Source: Mesorhizobium shangrilense
GTDB lineage: Bacteria; Pseudomonadota; Alphaproteobacteria; Rhizobiales; Rhizobiaceae
Reading direction: 5' to 3'
NCBI RefSeq assembly: GCF_040537815.1
Contig: NZ_JBEWSZ010000010.1
Span: 70,401 to 134,400 of the forward strand
Length of the DNA stretch: 64,000 nt
In this document: in pieces, positions 37,891 to 46,919 of the stretch
Position numbering within the stretch: position 1 is the first letter of the stretch
Layout: every line of letters begins with the position of its first letter
The notes under the pieces: generated by a model
The model's input: only the letters and a program-made list of their open reading frames with translations
Told to the model about the DNA's origin: nothing
Database searches by the model: none
Made by a program: the position numbers and the translations under genes

Positions 37891-37967
37891 CATCCATGGA
37901 GACGCCGCAGCTTCTGGAGAAAACATTACCCGCAGCCGCCCTCCTGATTGTGAATTCTTTTGAACCC

Positions 37968-37990
37968 GTCAGGTTCTCGAAAGCTGAACC
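37968..37990 (+). promoter_or_regulatory. tts box upstream of nopX
   Basis: The plus strand reads CGTCAGGTTCTCGAAAGCTG, a good match to the TtsI-binding consensus with a G for C at one left-half position. It lies about 190 bases before nopX. Confidence 0.85.
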
Positions 37991-38179
37991 GCTCATGATG
38001 AGATTCAGGATCTCCAACGATCGCCGGCCATTGTGCTGGAATTGAACCTTGGAGTTAGCAACGAGCGAGCAGGGCCATTTTGGCGACCGGGCCAACGCTC
38101 GGAATTGTCAACGTTCGTGAACACATTGGCTCATATGAGGCCTTTGTTGGGATTTTAACGTCACGTCTGAGGATATACA

Positions 38180-40039
38180 ATGTCGGCCAGCAACCTTTCA
38201 CCATCCACCACCTCGAATCTCCCACAGTCCGCACTGGCCTGGTCGGGCCTGAAACCTTCTGCGCTTGCGTTAGTGGAGACTGAGCAAAGCGCATCGTCCT
38301 TCGAGGCGATGCTGTCCACCTACTCGCTGGAAGACAAGACCGATCCTTTCGCGCTCCGGGACGTGCTGGGGCCGGATGTCGGGTCGACGCAGGATGTCGA
38401 GTCGACGTCGGAAGATTTGCAGCAGCACCCATTGGACCTGCTGCCGCCACATATGAGGGCGGCAATCGTATCAATGGGTCAGGACCAGCAGCCCTCTGCG
38501 ATCGATTCCCAATTCGTATCGCCGGCTCCCGTGCCGAGCTCGAGAATCACGTGGAATGGCGGCTCGCTGACCAAGGCCGAGTTGCAGATCGTGGCAGTGC
38601 TGAACCGTCACAAGGACCAATGCCCACTCAGTTGGGAGTCGCTTGGGGACAAAGCCAATGATCCCTCCACGCCGCCGGATCTGAAAGCGGCGATCGAGGG
38701 ACTGCAGCAGGATCCCGAACTCTTTTACGCGATTGGCTCGCAGGGCGATGGCCGCTGTGGAGGCAAGATCACGGCGAAGGATTTGTCTGGATTCTCCCGC
38801 CTTCACTCCCAAGTTGCCGAATTTCAGGAACGCCAGGCGCAAAGCTACGACCAGAACTACATACCATCCGACAGCACTGGAAATGCTCAGCCTTCGATCA
38901 TGACCTTGAGCGATGCATTGCGCGAGCTTTACCTGTACTCCGACAACCTGCCCAAGGACCTGAGTCCGGCTGATTTCAAGCAGATCGTCGACGGCCAAGC
39001 GAAAACCGACAAATGTCCGCCCCAGGTCATTGCGGCTGCTCAATACTTCCTCAACCACCCGGATGCCTGGAAGCAGTTGTGCGGTGGTGCGACAGACAGG
39101 GTCCACAAAGAGGACTTCCTGCAAGCCGCTTCATCGTCAATGAGCCTCACGCGAACCGAGCTGGATACGCTCAAGACGATTAACAGCCATCAGGACGCCT
39201 TCTTTGGAGGCGGTGACCTCACTCGTGACAAGCTGGCGAGCATGGCAGACAACAAGAGCCTCGATCCGAAAGTACGGCAAACTGCCTCGCAACTCCTCTC
39301 AGATCCTCTTTTGTTCGGTCTGCTGAACAATTCGATTACGGGCTATACGACCCATAATGGGTTCTTCGACTTCGGCGGCGGACATACGGTCGATTCCGGC
39401 AACGTCAGCAAAAAAGACTTTGCCCGTTTCTACACAAACATGTCGTCTGCGAACCGCACCGTTCAGCAGCCAAAGACCCACATGCCTGAAACCGCTGCAG
39501 AGCAGGACGCTGTCGCGGACATGAGGATGGGCCTGGCGGACCAGCCTGATATCAAGTCATCCAAAAAGAACGGCGGAGCCTTAATGCACGTAGTCGACTC
39601 TGTGCTCAAGGTGGAGGCTCAAGCGATTGACTGGGCTGCAACGGCGGTGGGAGTGCTCAGCTTCATTCCGGGCATCGGACAAGTGGCCGATCTTGCATCG
39701 ATGGTTCTCGAGAGCGAGTCGCAAGCAGCGAATCTCCTGCATACAGCCATTAGCGGAGGCAATATGAAGCGGGCGCTGGAAGAAGCTGGCCTAAATGTCG
39801 CGGCGCAGGCTGTCGGCCTTGTCGCAGGCCCCGAGGTCAAACTGGCAATTCGCAACGGGCTCATCAAGGAGGCGATGGAAGAGGCCTTGACGGCCGGCGT
39901 CAATCTGCCGCTTTCCACGGCGCAGTACTATGCAGAAGGCTACATGAACAACCTCCAAGCACGCCTTGCGGCCGACCCTGTGCAAGCCGCCGGCCTGCCC
40001 AGCCAGATGGGCGCGCCATTATCCCAGAACGTGGCCTGA
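38180..40039 (+). CDS. nopX: T3SS translocator NopX (NolX)
   Basis: A 619-residue secreted protein of the NolX/HrpF/PopF family. The N-terminal third is Ser/Pro-rich; the middle holds two related segments (LTKAELQIVAVLNRHKDQCPL and LTRTELDTLKTINSHQDAFF) each followed by a GxI/GxV-x-K-DF-type motif (KITAKDLSGF, NVSKKDFARFY); and the C-terminal part has hydrophobic segments (DWAATAVGVLSFIPGIGQVADL, GLNVAAQAVGLVAGPEVKL). The family forms or reaches the host-membrane translocon. It is monocistronic with its own tts box. Confidence 0.93.
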   Translation: MSASNLSPSTTSNLPQSALAWSGLKPSALALVETEQSASSFEAMLSTYSLEDKTDPFALRDVLGPDVGSTQDVESTSEDLQQHPLDLLPPHMRAAIVSMGQDQQPSAIDSQFVSPAPVPSSRITWNGGSLTKAELQIVAVLNRHKDQCPLSWESLGDKANDPSTPPDLKAAIEGLQQDPELFYAIGSQGDGRCGGKITAKDLSGFSRLHSQVAEFQERQAQSYDQNYIPSDSTGNAQPSIMTLSDALRELYLYSDNLPKDLSPADFKQIVDGQAKTDKCPPQVIAAAQYFLNHPDAWKQLCGGATDRVHKEDFLQAASSSMSLTRTELDTLKTINSHQDAFFGGGDLTRDKLASMADNKSLDPKVRQTASQLLSDPLLFGLLNNSITGYTTHNGFFDFGGGHTVDSGNVSKKDFARFYTNMSSANRTVQQPKTHMPETAAEQDAVADMRMGLADQPDIKSSKKNGGALMHVVDSVLKVEAQAIDWAATAVGVLSFIPGIGQVADLASMVLESESQAANLLHTAISGGNMKRALEEAGLNVAAQAVGLVAGPEVKLAIRNGLIKEAMEEALTAGVNLPLSTAQYYAEGYMNNLQARLAADPVQAAGLPSQMGAPLSQNVA

Positions 40040-40245
40040 CAAACAAATGTGCGCTTCCTCGGCGCGATTCGTCCATTCTATCAATCAGCTGCCGCGTAAG
40101 CTTTGCCTTCACCGCGCAGATCTGAGCAGCGCCTGGGAAGATCGAAAGGTCGCGATCTCGCTGTGAGCTTTTCACTAGGTTGTCCATCCGGCCCAAACCG
40201 GGAAAGCTGAGGTTGTCGAAGCTTCAGTGATTCTCGGAGGACCGG

Positions 40246-40447
40246 ATGACCGTCCATAAGATGCCGGCTGACGCTACGCGTTCGAGAGCGAATTGTAAGG
40301 CGGGTCGAAAGCGGGCAGACGCCTGCAGCGTATCGAGACCATCGAACGGCTGCGCCGCCAGCGCTGGACGGGCAAACAGATCGCCGCTGAGGCCGGCCGT
40401 CTCGCCAGCGACTGCCAGCCGTGTTTTACACCGCCTGGATCGCGGCA
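40246..40447 (+). pseudogene. IS481-like transposase remnant
   Basis: ATG 40246 opens MTVHKMPADATRSRA, then another frame gives QRIETIERLRRQRWTGKQIAAEAG and SDCQP. The order matches the start of IS481 transposases (M-x-VHKNARLTP... and RIEALRRQRxTGxQIA). About 150 bases between the blocks are missing and the catalytic core is absent. Confidence 0.5.
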
Positions 40448-40580
40448 GAAAGTTGAGCGTCGCGCCGGCCAGCTCGATCGCGCCGTGGACACCGGCTGCT
40501 TTGTACGCCGGCAAGGTGTCCATGATGACGATGCCATCCAGCTTCACGATCGGGACGAGGACCTGCTCGATAAGGAAAGG
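40445..40580 (-). pseudogene. IS630 transposase fragment (second IS630 type)
   Basis: The minus strand reads FLIEQVLVPIVKLDGIVIMD, TLPAYKAAGVHGAIELAG and ATLNFLP, which is the second-Asp block of the IS630 transposase type at 12450-12729 ([18 protein letters not shown]...). It ends abruptly against the IS481 remnant, so one of the two inserted into or recombined with the other. Confidence 0.55.
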
Positions 40581-40619
40581 TGCCTTACGGGACCATCAGT
40601 TGCGCACAGCGCGACCATA

Positions 40620-41464
40620 CTGATGAGGTGCAGCGCCCGTGAAGATGGGGGGCCTCCTTTCTCGGCACTTTCAGCTTGGCGGTCGTGTCCCAGCCTGCCC
40701 GGTCGAGCAGCAGCACGGCGTGCGCGCCGCGCGCCACATGGCGGCTGATCTCGTCGAGGTGAAGCTGCATAGCCGCGGTGTCGACAAACGGTAGCGCCAG
40801 GGCTGCTCCCTTGCTGCGCGCCGGGCAGACGGCGCCGAACAGGTATGCGCTTTGATAGCGCTGGTCGGCGGGCTGCCTGGGCCGCGTGCCACGGCGCGCC
40901 CATTGCCGCACGACACCGTTCTTCTGGCCAATTTTGGCTTCATCTTGAAACCACACCTTGACGGGCTTGCCCTTCGACAGGTCGGCGAGGTGGGCGGCTA
41001 GCGTGCGCGGAAAGTTTTTTTGAACTCTCCACGATCCAGGCATTCTGCGCCAGATGGCGCGGCCGCGCGCTCATGTGCGAGAAGCCGAGTTCCTTCAGCA
41101 GCTTGCCCACGTAGCGCTCGTGATAGGCGACGCCGAAACGATCCTCGATGACGCGCTGCAGATCGATGCGCCGCCAGCGCACCACGCCGTCAACCGCCAG
41201 GTCCGGTCCCGTCTCGACGATTTGCGCCAGTTCGGCCTTCTGTTCCGGCGACAGGCGCGGCGTGGGTCCGCCATACCAGGCATCCTTCAGTCCGTCAGGG
41301 CCATCCTCGTTGAAGCGATGCACCCAGTCCCGCAGCGTCTGGCGGTCCATGCCGCCGATCCGTGCAGCATCTTCCCGGCTCATCCCGTCCATGACCCCAG
41401 CCAGCGACAACAAGCGCCTGCTCTGGTTGACGTCATTCGCCACCTTCGCCAGTCGCCGAAGCAA
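40620..41464 (-). pseudogene. IS630 family transposase, frameshifted and 3'-truncated
   Basis: The first frame (41464 down to about 41040) has two HTH units: MSREDAARIGGMDRQTLRDWV and RIDLQRVIEDRFGVAYHERYV. The second frame carries VKVWFQDEAKIGQKNGVVR (first Asp/Glu block) and HAVLLLDRAGWDTTAKLKVP (second Asp). The terminal NPVEN block with the last catalytic residue is missing. Two lesions, a frameshift near 41040 and the 3' loss, inactivate it. Confidence 0.65.
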
Positions 41465-41529
41465 TCTTCACCGCTGATCCCATCGCCCGAATCCTCCTCG
41501 CGACAAGGAATCACGGATCAATCGCGGCG

Positions 41530-42000
41530 GATACCCCTAGAGAGTCAGCCCTCAGAACCTTTGGTATTAGACCCGCAACACCCGCCGCGTGGCGCGCGGC
41601 GCGCGGCCACGCAGCCGCGATCGAGGCCGCCTGGCCATTGAACCAAGTCGCCGCGCTTCAGGACACGCGAAGCCTTCAAAACCCCGCCAACAAAGATCGC
41701 CGCTCAGTGCTGTTGCCGTCGTCCCCATCGCCAAAAGGGTGCTTGGGGGAACCGTCCCGAATCCGCCACACCATCAGCGGACAGTGACGGCTGTTTCACC
41801 AAGCAAAGTCGCCAGCGCCGCGCCCACTCAAAGCGCCGTAGTGAGGTGAGGCGGCAGCCTGTTACCCATCTGGGTCGTCGAAGGTCAATGACGTCGATAA
41901 GGCGACGATCGTGCATTGACTCGTCGCCAAATGCTACGGATCCGCGATGGTGCGTGCTTGAGGAGGTGCCAGAGTCTACCGGGCGAAGACGAAAGGACTT
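41530..42000. other. Intergenic stretch, no recognised gene
   Basis: Open frames exist on both strands but none has a domain or a ribosome-binding site I trust. Probably transposon flanking debris between the IS630 remnant and y4xK. Confidence 0.4.
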
Positions 42001-42004
42001 GGCA

Positions 42005-42568
42005 TCAGTCGCCACTTTTGTCCGTCGTGAATGTCCTGTATTTGGCAGCTGGTATGGCAGCACGATCACCATCGCTTGGCTTGACAGCCTTGTTGTCGAA
42101 CAAATCGCGTGGATCGTTGACCATTACCGCGAGGTTATGGCGTGTCGAACAGCCAAGCGTCTGGTCGAAGGACTTGTCATTGAGCAACGGACTGGAAAAC
42201 GACGGACAGACAGGGGGGCGGGCATGATAGACAATCGCCTCTATCCGCACTGCGCGCCCGTGTTGGTCGAGCAAATGGATGTTGTACGCATCGATGCCCA
42301 TCTGCCTGGCCTGATGGATTGTCTCTGCGCTGAGCCGGGGCGACCCGCTGATAAGCAGATGAAGCGCATCGCGCCGTCCGCGACTGGCCCTCTCAAGGAA
42401 AACACGCAAACGCTGCCGTTCCGAAGCGCGAAGACTCTCTAACATCAGGACGGAGGTCTCCTGCCGGATAAGGATCGGGGTCGATGGCTCGACATAGATC
42501 GGCGGGCTTACGCAGCCACTTAGGCTTGCCGTAAGAGCGACCAGGAGAACTTTGATCCGCAACGTCAT
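42005..42568 (-). CDS. CpaD-like lipoprotein of the T3SS locus (y4xK-like)
   Basis: A 187-residue lipoprotein starting at ATG 42568, signal peptide with lipobox LSGC near residue 18. The mature part has LRASERQRLRVFLERASRG and ALHLLISGSPRLSAETIHQARQMGI, then VYHARPPVCPSFSSP and CSTRHNLAVMVNDPRDL, the pattern of CpaD pilus-biogenesis lipoproteins (CGCTTNLAAMVADPRDL-type). It sits 10 bases after rhcC2, as y4xK does in NGR234. Likely helps place or stabilise the RhcC1/RhcC2 secretin in the outer membrane; this is inference from CpaD biology. Confidence 0.8.
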   Translation of the reverse strand: MTLRIKVLLVALTASLSGCVSPPIYVEPSTPILIRQETSVLMLESLRASERQRLRVFLERASRGRRDALHLLISGSPRLSAETIHQARQMGIDAYNIHLLDQHGRAVRIEAIVYHARPPVCPSFSSPLLNDKSFDQTLGCSTRHNLAVMVNDPRDLFDNKAVKPSDGDRAAIPAAKYRTFTTDKSGD

Positions 42569-42578
42569 TCGACCACAG

Positions 42579-44036
42579 CTATTCGATGATAAAGCCGGCA
42601 CTGCCCTTGGCGCCTGGCGCACCGGTGCGGGCAGTAGCGCGGCCTCGCGGCGGACTTGCCGGCGAATTCGTCACAGTGCCCCCCCCGTCCAACGCTGGTG
42701 CCATCCGGTCCGTGGGTGCGCTCATCTGGTCGGGGCTGGAGCCTGGCCTTACGATGTAAGGCGTAACCAGAATAACCAGTTCCGACTCTTCCTTTTGAAA
42801 TGAGGACGAACGGAACAGGGCGCCAAGGATCGGCATTTCGCCAAGCCAGGGAAAAGCACTGATGTCATTGTTGACGTTACGCCTGATGAGACCGCCAATT
42901 GCAAAGCTCTGCCCGCTGGCGAGTTCGACGACTGTGTCGGCACGCCGCGTGGAAACTGCCGGCACGGAGATACCGTTGATTTGAACGGCACCTTGTGACG
43001 ATAGTTCACTGACTTCGGGCTTTACGTGAATGTTGATTAGGTTGTTGTTGAGAACGGTTGGCACGAATTCAAGGCTGACGCCGAAGTGACGGAATTCAAT
43101 CGAGACTTGCCCATTTTCCTGCGGGACAGGAATGGGGAATTCGCCGCCGGCGAGGAAGCTGGCGGTTTCACCGGACATCGCAGTGAGATTTGGCTCCGCC
43201 AAGACGGAAGCGATGTGCTCCTTGGCGAGCGCGTCGAGAACCGCGCCGACGCTGATATTGCCATTGTTGAATCCGATTTCTGCCGTACCGCCACCATTAG
43301 CCGCACCAGAGCCAGCACCTCCGCCGCCGCGTAACAAACCCACTTTGAAATTGCCGATTTGACCGAAGGCGGACAGGTTAATACCGAGTTCCTTCATGGC
43401 GCTACGGGAGACCTCCGCTACGCGCACACTCAGATTAACCTGCAAGGACCCAACGACCTTGATGTTATTGACGACCTGCCCACCGTCACCGAGAAATTGC
43501 TCAGTGACTCTTTTCGCAGTGTCGACGACTTCGGCATCGGGCGCTGTACCGCTAAGGATTGCGCCGCGCGGGGTATACTTGACGCGGATTGGATAGTCGC
43601 CGACCTGATCCCTCAACATGGCCCGCAGATCCCCGATCGGTTGCGTGACGACAATTTGCAACTCGGCGAGAGCCTCGCCGTTGTCGTCCAAGGCGAATAG
43701 GCTGGTCCGCCCGGATTTCTTGCCAAAGACGAAGATGGTTTTGTTCGAGGGTGCCTGATAATCCGCGATCGTCGGGTCGGCAACAAAGATGGTCGCGGCT
43801 GCCGCGGGCAGATGAACTGTCTTGCCGAGCGAAGAGGAAAGGTTGAGCGTGGCATTGATGCTATTGGAAGCGGCACGTGGCGCCCCTTTATCCCCGTTGT
43901 TTTGGGCCACGGCAGAAAGTGGAGATAACAGCATGAGCGCGCAGAGGAGAGGGCCCAAGTAAGGACAAACGGTAGCTCTCGAACCGTCGATGAGAGTCGG
44001 CCGCCGATTGGTGCCAGGATGACGAGTTGGAACCAT
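42579..44036 (-). CDS. rhcC2: T3SS secretin pore subunit RhcC2
   Basis: About 485 residues: signal peptide (GPLLCALMLLSPLSAVAQN), a BON/N-domain region (FVADPTIADYQAPSNKTIFVFGK, VKYTPRGAILSGTAPDAEVV) and the secretin domain with VNLSVRVAEVSRSAMKELGI, LAEPNLTAMSGETASFLAGGEFPIPV cut across residues 290-315, and FAIGGLIRRN. The arrangement resembles CpaC secretins. It complements RhcC1, which lacks the pore domain. ATG 44036 (MVPTRHPG) lies after ttsI; an upstream GTG is an alternative. Residual C-terminus is Gly/Pro/Ala-rich. Confidence 0.9.
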   Translation of the reverse strand: MVPTRHPGTNRRPTLIDGSRATVCPYLGPLLCALMLLSPLSAVAQNNGDKGAPRAASNSINATLNLSSSLGKTVHLPAAAATIFVADPTIADYQAPSNKTIFVFGKKSGRTSLFALDDNGEALAELQIVVTQPIGDLRAMLRDQVGDYPIRVKYTPRGAILSGTAPDAEVVDTAKRVTEQFLGDGGQVVNNIKVVGSLQVNLSVRVAEVSRSAMKELGINLSAFGQIGNFKVGLLRGGGGAGSGAANGGGTAEIGFNNGNISVGAVLDALAKEHIASVLAEPNLTAMSGETASFLAGGEFPIPVPQENGQVSIEFRHFGVSLEFVPTVLNNNLINIHVKPEVSELSSQGAVQINGISVPAVSTRRADTVVELASGQSFAIGGLIRRNVNNDISAFPWLGEMPILGALFRSSSFQKEESELVILVTPYIVRPGSSPDQMSAPTDRMAPALDGGGTVTNSPASPPRGRATARTGAPGAKGSAGFIIE

Positions 44037-44070
44037 TTTCAAGACAGTCTTTTCTTTCACATTCGACCAA

Positions 44071-44757
44071 CTATGCGGATGCCGCGTCAGGCAATTCAAG
44101 AATGTAACCAATGCCACGCACGGTCTTGATCCGTGGCGTTGCACTTGACCCACTCAGATGTCTACGTAAGCGATAGATTCCGACTTCAAGCGCGTTGGTA
44201 GATACCTCGTCGTTGAACGAATAGAGGTGACCTTCCATCTGCTCACGCGGCACGATGCGGCCTGCACGACTAAGCAGATGCTCTAGAATACATAGTTCGC
44301 GGCGTGCGATCGTCAGCGGACAACCCGCAACGGAAACCTGTCGGCCGATCGGGTCGAAGTTGAGATTGCCAAATACAAGGATGGGGTCGGTGATCTGTAT
44401 CGACCGGCGCTGAATGGCTCTCATTCTGGCGATGAGCTCAACAGGACAGACGGGTTTGAGAAGAAAATCGTCCGCGCCACCGTTGAAAATGGCAATTCGC
44501 TTCTCGATATCGTTGAAGCTACTCATAATGACGGCAGGAACTGAATGCCCCTCGCTCCTTAGCTGTCTCAGCCAGTCCAAGCCATCGCCATCAGGCAGAG
44601 CCAACTCGAGCAGGAGAATTTCATAACTCGCGCAATGAAATGCACTAGACGCCTGTTCCAGAGTACAAGCTACATCAACGGCGAAGCCGCTATCCGCGAG
44701 CGCAACGCGCACCGCGCGTGCAAGATCGGAATGATGGTCAACCAGCAGCGTTCGCAT
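44071..44757 (-). CDS. ttsI: T3SS transcriptional activator TtsI
   Basis: A 228-residue OmpR-type response regulator: receiver domain (about 1-115) and winged-helix DNA-binding domain (about 125-222) with RRELCILEHLLSRAGRIVPRE and VSTNALEVGIYRLRRHL, KTVRGIGYIL. In the receiver the acidic pocket is altered (LLVDHHSD) and the phosphoacceptor position is Glu51 (ILLLELALP) rather than Asp, as expected for TtsI acting without a cognate kinase. It binds tts boxes. A nod box about 330 bases upstream links it to NodD and flavonoids. rhcC2 follows with a 34-base gap. Confidence 0.95.
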   Translation of the reverse strand: MRTLLVDHHSDLARAVRVALADSGFAVDVACTLEQASSAFHCASYEILLLELALPDGDGLDWLRQLRSEGHSVPAVIMSSFNDIEKRIAIFNGGADDFLLKPVCPVELIARMRAIQRRSIQITDPILVFGNLNFDPIGRQVSVAGCPLTIARRELCILEHLLSRAGRIVPREQMEGHLYSFNDEVSTNALEVGIYRLRRHLSGSSATPRIKTVRGIGYILELPDAASA

Positions 44758-45090
44758 TTCATCTCATAATCAAAGTAGGAGAATCCATCGAGCACGTCAC
44801 CGTCGGCTATGGGGCCGGGCGACAGCAGAAGTCGCGCAACTCGTGGCCGTATTCGTAACCGCTCTTTCGGATGGGTAGTCGCAGGAGCATGCAAGCCGCA
44901 CGCCTGCAATAGTCGCGGATAGGAGCATGTGGAGGCCTGTTGACGGGCCGAAACTGACGGTCGGCCGGCCCAACCCCGCCTGCGATTTCTCTGCGCATCG
45001 ATTCTCCAACATGCGGCCCCCTTGCTTCGTTAGGCCAGCGCCGACGTCCAGAGCCCCAAGATTCCTGACTAGAAGGGTTAGCTCTCGAGA

Positions 45091-45144
45091 AGCGAAATTA
45101 ACAAATCGATTGTTCGGATCGGTACGCATCCACATGATGGATGG
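45091..45144 (-). promoter_or_regulatory. nod box upstream of ttsI
   Basis: The minus strand reads ATCCATCATGTGGATG (left half with the ATC-N9-GAT type palindrome), then CGATCCGAACAATCGATTTG, the conserved ATCNAAACAATCGATTTT region with one C for A change. Orientation is toward ttsI, leaving a leader of about 330 bases. Confidence 0.88.
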
Positions 45145-45599
45145 ATTCCGCATATTCACCTCAGGTCGGGCTGCCCTACCCATGAAGCATTCAGACCGAA
45201 GGGCGGGCCCCCGATCCGATCGAAGATCGCGAGACGACACTGAAGGGATCGAGAACACACTGGAACGGGCTCCCCAAGCATCTGCCGAGACCGGATTGGG
45301 AAACCATCAGGGAAGGACTGCCACAGCGGTTGCATGGCAAGTGCTTAGCCGCGCGATTGCGCGCTCATGGCCGACTGACGGGTTGATGCTTCACCCCGCG
45401 ACTATAAGCTAGGCAGGCGAGGAACGGCTGACGGGACGGCGGTACAGGCAGCCGGATCCGCTCATTCCGCGGATACTGGCGCTGCCTCCCGCGCGCGGCG
45501 GTCGGCCATCGCGTTGGCGGCCGAATAGCCGCACGCTAGAGTGGCCGTTCCGACGGCCCTCCCTAAGGCGACGGGGTAGCCACTTCGTCCTTCATGTCG

Positions 45600-45925
45600 A
45601 GGGATTCTTCGACTGCTTCCGGGTTCCGGGCAATGGTCAGAGGAGCGTATTCACCGCTGCATCCGGTTCCGAGCGACCTTGCTCAAAGTTCAAAGCGTTG
45701 CCAGATCGAGGCCATTACCTCACGGAGAATGCCTCCTGGGAGAGCTTCGTGCGATCCCGGACTTCGCGGACGCTTATCGGCCGCGGCGCATGAACCTTTG
45801 CGATCACTCCTGCGGACGAGAGTTCATCCTTCAGTGACCGGAAGTCGTCGACGCAAGGAACCGTCACGAATGCCTTGCCGTGATCAACCATCTCCGCGAA
45901 GACTGCGTGGGCCGTCCTCAGAGCA
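45600..45925 (-). pseudogene. Decayed XRE-type antitoxin/regulator
   Basis: The minus strand reads HAVFAEMVDHGKAFVTVP, DDFRSLKDELSSAGVI, then PISVREVRDRTKLSQEAFSVR followed by a stop, and in shifted frames FEQGRSEPDAAV and ARNPEAVEESLDMKDEV. The HTH order (SQxxFAxxYGxxxxTLRxWEQGxRxPxG) is that of XRE-family antitoxins of toxin-antitoxin pairs. Two or more lesions break it. No toxin gene is recognisable next to it, although an undefined minus-strand frame (45918-46112) lies upstream. Confidence 0.5.
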
Positions 45926-46136
45926 GCTGTCTCCTGGCGAGAACCCGAGCAGCCTCAGGAGTATTCGCGCCGTGAAGAAGGCTGAGGTTCAGCCGGACGG
46001 GAGAGCCTGACGACACCCGGACGACGTCCCGGGTTCGCACCTGTTGTGCGAACGCTCCATGAACTTCGATATAGTCGACAACCAGCTTGTCCGCGATCAC
46101 CCGACCGAGCATAGGTGCACATGGAGCGAGTCGCTG

Positions 46137-46919
46137 TCATCTGGCTGCGTTCTTCTTCAGCTTCTCGAAAACAAATCCTTTGCCTTTGCGCACGCTGTCT
46201 TCAAGTGATCTCGCATTCGCCAGATGCGCGGCAATCGCGCTGGCCAGCATGCATCCCGTCCCGCGCATCGATGCCGCAAGGCGCGGTGTGTCGAGGCGGA
46301 TTGGCTCTTGATCGGAGCGCAACAGAATATCGGTTGATCGAGGCCCCGATGCGTGGCCGCCCTTGATCAGCAGCGCCTGCAACCCCGCCGCCAACAATTG
46401 TTGTCCTTGCCGCAATGCACCGATCTCATCCGCTGCCGGCTCTGTGCCGACAAGGAGGGCCAGCTCGATGAGATTGGGTGTCACCAGACGGCAAAGCGGC
46501 ATCATATTACCAGTCATGACGCGGATCGCGCTCGCCTCGAGCAGAGCCCGGCCTGAGGTGGAGGCCAGCACCGGGTCGAGTACCGCAGGCACCTGCGGAT
46601 TTTCGCGCAGCACGGCAGCAACGGCAGCGATGATCTCAGCCGTTGCGAGCATGCCGATCTTGACGGCCGCCACCTTATTGGCCTCCAGCCCAGCGCGCAT
46701 CTGATCGGCGACCAGACCTGGTTGAATAGGGTGGATTTCCAGGACAGCTTCGTGCGTCTGCACCGTGAGCGCGGTGACCGCAAGGCAGGTGCGCACGCCA
46801 AAGGAAGCGATGGTCTCGATATCGCGAGCAATTCCGGCACCCCCGCTGGAGTCCGAGCCACCGACGACCAGCACATGCGGTTCTCGCCTCAGCGCCATCG
46901 GTCTGTCTTTTCGATCCAT
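46137..46919 (-). CDS. thiD: Hydroxymethylpyrimidine (phosphate) kinase ThiD
   Basis: A 260-residue ribokinase-like enzyme that phosphorylates HMP-P to HMP-PP for thiamine synthesis. Motifs: VLVVGGSDSSGGAGIARDIET (substrate loop) at the N-terminus, PVLASTSGRALL, TPNLIELALLVG, and the anion hole LAASMRGTGCMLASAIAAHLA. ATG 46919 overlaps thiE by 31 bases; ATG 46898 (MALRREPH) is an alternative. Last gene of the thiC-thiO-thiS-thiG-thiE-thiD operon. Length is typical for ThiD. Confidence 0.92.
   Translation of the reverse strand: MDRKDRPMALRREPHVLVVGGSDSSGGAGIARDIETIASFGVRTCLAVTALTVQTHEAVLEIHPIQPGLVADQMRAGLEANKVAAVKIGMLATAEIIAAVAAVLRENPQVPAVLDPVLASTSGRALLEASAIRVMTGNMMPLCRLVTPNLIELALLVGTEPAADEIGALRQGQQLLAAGLQALLIKGGHASGPRSTDILLRSDQEPIRLDTPRLAASMRGTGCMLASAIAAHLANARSLEDSVRKGKGFVFEKLKKNAAR

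Noticed and set aside
45918..46112. 64-codon minus frame MLGRVIADKL...
   Set aside because: Looks protein-like but no family recognised; kept only as a possible partner of the decayed antitoxin.
46150..46180. Tts-box-like string TTCAGCTTCTCGAAAAC
   Set aside because: It lies inside the 3' end of thiD (coding FVFEKLKKN), has no downstream T3SS gene and lacks the leading G of GTCAG.
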